Part shown: positions 63,045 to 64,000 of the stretch, piece after piece | Layout: every line of letters begins with the position of its first letter | Numbering within the stretch: position 1 is the first letter of the stretch | NCBI GenBank assembly: GCA_963820375.1 | Contig: CAWFZX010000016.1 | Location: 124,001 to 188,000, forward strand | DNA length: 64,000 bases | Direction of reading: 5' to 3' | Origin: AWTP1-13 sp963820375 | GTDB taxonomy: Bacteria > Pseudomonadota > Alphaproteobacteria > Rhizobiales > Hyphomicrobiaceae | Translations under genes and position numbers: made by a program | Notes under the pieces: generated by a model | What the model saw: only the letters and a program-made list of their open reading frames with translations | What the model was told of the DNA's origin: nothing | The model's database searches: none

Positions 63045-64000
63045 TGTGAGTGCAGGCCTCATTGCACTGGTGGCTTTGCTGACACCTGCGGCGGCGGCGA
63101 CGCAGAGCGCGACCGACGAGCTCAGCGCCAAGTTGACCCCCTCGCAGCGTCAGACCTATGACGACTATCGCCGCGCCCGCGACGGGTTTGAGACGCGGCT
63201 GCGCGCTTATTGGGCACGTGTGGATGCCAAGCGCGATGCCCGCCGCGCCAAGCACCTGCTGGCACAGCCCTACAGCGCCGACGACTACGTGAGGGAACAA
63301 CCCCCGAGATATGCCGGGCCAGAGCTGCCCGCCGACATTGCCAAAATCGTCACCGAGCTGGCGCCACCCGCGCCGGCGCGTCCGTTGCCGGACCTGAACG
63401 ATTTTCTGACGCATGCAAAAGTCCAATACGGTTTCGTGCCGACGCCGACCACGGAACTGGACTTCAAACGGCGCTATGCGCGCGAGGCGCTGGCGGTCGG
63501 TTTGAGCAAGGATCAGGTGGTGCGCATCTATGCCCTCGAGACCGGCGGCCAGGGCACCTATGACATGCAATCCGGCATCAACCCGGTGACCAAGCAGGGC
63601 CGTCCTATCTCCTCCGCCCTGGGCTACGCTCAGCTTCTCAACGGCAACTCCGTGAGCGAACTCGTCAAGCATGGGACAACCTTCGCGCAGCGGCTTCTCA
63701 GCTTGGCAGCCGTGCCGGGCACACCGCCGGCACGGGCCACCGGGCTGCGCGACAAGGCCAGCATTCTCCGCCGCATGCTGCGGGCGGCCCGCAGCGTCCC
63801 CAACGAATGGAGCGCGCATGTGCGATTTGGCGGCACGCCGAACGGTCTCGGCATCCACGCGCTCAATCTCGACGCAGATGTCGGGCCATGGCTGCAGGTC
63901 CTCAAGCTCAAGGGATTGAAGGAGGCGGCCGAGGCCGCCGGCCGCACGCAGCTCGCCGGTGCGGAGATCGAACTCATGAACCTGGCCGGTCCACGGACCG
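63031..64000 (+). CDS. Secreted lytic-transglycosylase-like protein (5' part, runs off the right edge)
   Basis: I translated this frame directly; it is open for 323 codons to the window end. GTG 63031 (AGGA at 63023-63026) starts a signal peptide 'VSAGLIALVALLTPAAAA|T'. A charged segment ('RQTYDDYRRARDGFETRLRAYWARVDAKRDARR') is followed by a proline-rich part and then a lysozyme-like stretch 'LSKDQVVRIYALETGGQGTYDMQSG' and 'SSALGYAQLLNGNSV', where the Glu in 'ALETGG' and the 'GYAQLL' match the catalytic Glu and 'GxxQ(L/I)' of soluble lytic transglycosylases. It likely acts on peptidoglycan in the periplasm. The C-terminal end is outside the window. Confidence 0.68.
   Translation, partial: MRRRDVSAGLIALVALLTPAAAATQSATDELSAKLTPSQRQTYDDYRRARDGFETRLRAYWARVDAKRDARRAKHLLAQPYSADDYVREQPPRYAGPELPADIAKIVTELAPPAPARPLPDLNDFLTHAKVQYGFVPTPTTELDFKRRYAREALAVGLSKDQVVRIYALETGGQGTYDMQSGINPVTKQGRPISSALGYAQLLNGNSVSELVKHGTTFAQRLLSLAAVPGTPPARATGLRDKASILRRMLRAARSVPNEWSAHVRFGGTPNGLGIHALNLDADVGPWLQVLKLKGLKEAAEAAGRTQLAGAEIELMNLAGPRT

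Overview
The window is high-GC, densely coded DNA from what looks like an alphaproteobacterial chromosome. Three signals support this. An SOS box of the alphaproteobacterial GAAC-N7-GAAC type lies in front of an imuA gene. The trio leuS-lptE-holA occurs in its usual order. A perfect match to the 16-bp parS consensus (TGTTNCACGTGNAACA) lies at 61872-61887, which suggests the chromosome-origin domain. No rRNA, tRNA, CRISPR array, insertion sequence, phage or defence island was recognised. Most genes are metabolic, transport or envelope functions.

Layout, left to right. 1-4188 (minus strand): the 5' part of imuA (SOS mutagenesis), a MarR regulator and a C4-dicarboxylate-type TRAP transporter (dctM, dctQ, dctP). 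4405-8628 (plus): a second MarR regulator in an operon with iorA and iorB, an indolepyruvate/arylpyruvate:ferredoxin oxidoreductase. 8625-12595: a GT-C glycosyltransferase-like membrane protein, a flavin-dependent oxidoreductase and a GtrA-like flippase, probably for surface glycans. 12937-14494: two small secreted proteins with terminators. 14705-22272: an MdtABC-type RND efflux operon. 22317-24646 (minus): a split adenosylcobalamin-dependent acyl-CoA mutase whose substrate-selecting residues are not those of methylmalonyl-CoA mutase. 24730-27114: a DM13 protein, a solute-binding-like protein and a beta-hydroxyacid dehydrogenase. 27226-28177: an LLM flavin oxidoreductase broken by one inserted base.

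29978-34223 is holA-lptE-leuS. A gene-poor stretch follows, then the PLP-homeostasis protein YggS and a protein of unknown function. 36936-47643 is rich in CoA-ester enzymes: a nitroreductase, 3-hydroxyacyl-CoA dehydrogenase, NDP-forming acyl-CoA synthetase, 2-hydroxyacid dehydrogenase, enoyl-CoA hydratase and a pair of acyl-CoA dehydrogenases that look like catalytic and non-catalytic partners. Among them lie a YugP-type zinc peptidase and YjbQ. 47750-49452 pairs a DUF71/COG2102 PP-loop ATPase with a BtuF-like cobalamin-binding protein; together with the mutase this gives the window a B12 theme. 49545-55999 (minus) encodes a SoeABC-type sulfite dehydrogenase with an upstream TAXI-type solute-binding protein. 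56178-59483 (minus) holds an S9 peptidase and a cyclic-nucleotide-gated K+ channel homologue. 59719-64000 (plus) holds an MFS transporter, a small IGHNQGPPL-motif protein, a MaoC hydratase, the parS site, an ATP-grasp-like protein of unknown function and the 5' part of a lytic-transglycosylase-like gene.

No single spectacular new system is visible. The points most worth following are the mutase with altered specificity residues, the DUF71-BtuF pair, the lone parS site, the ATP-grasp-like protein, and a recurring class of exact short tandem duplications at gene borders.
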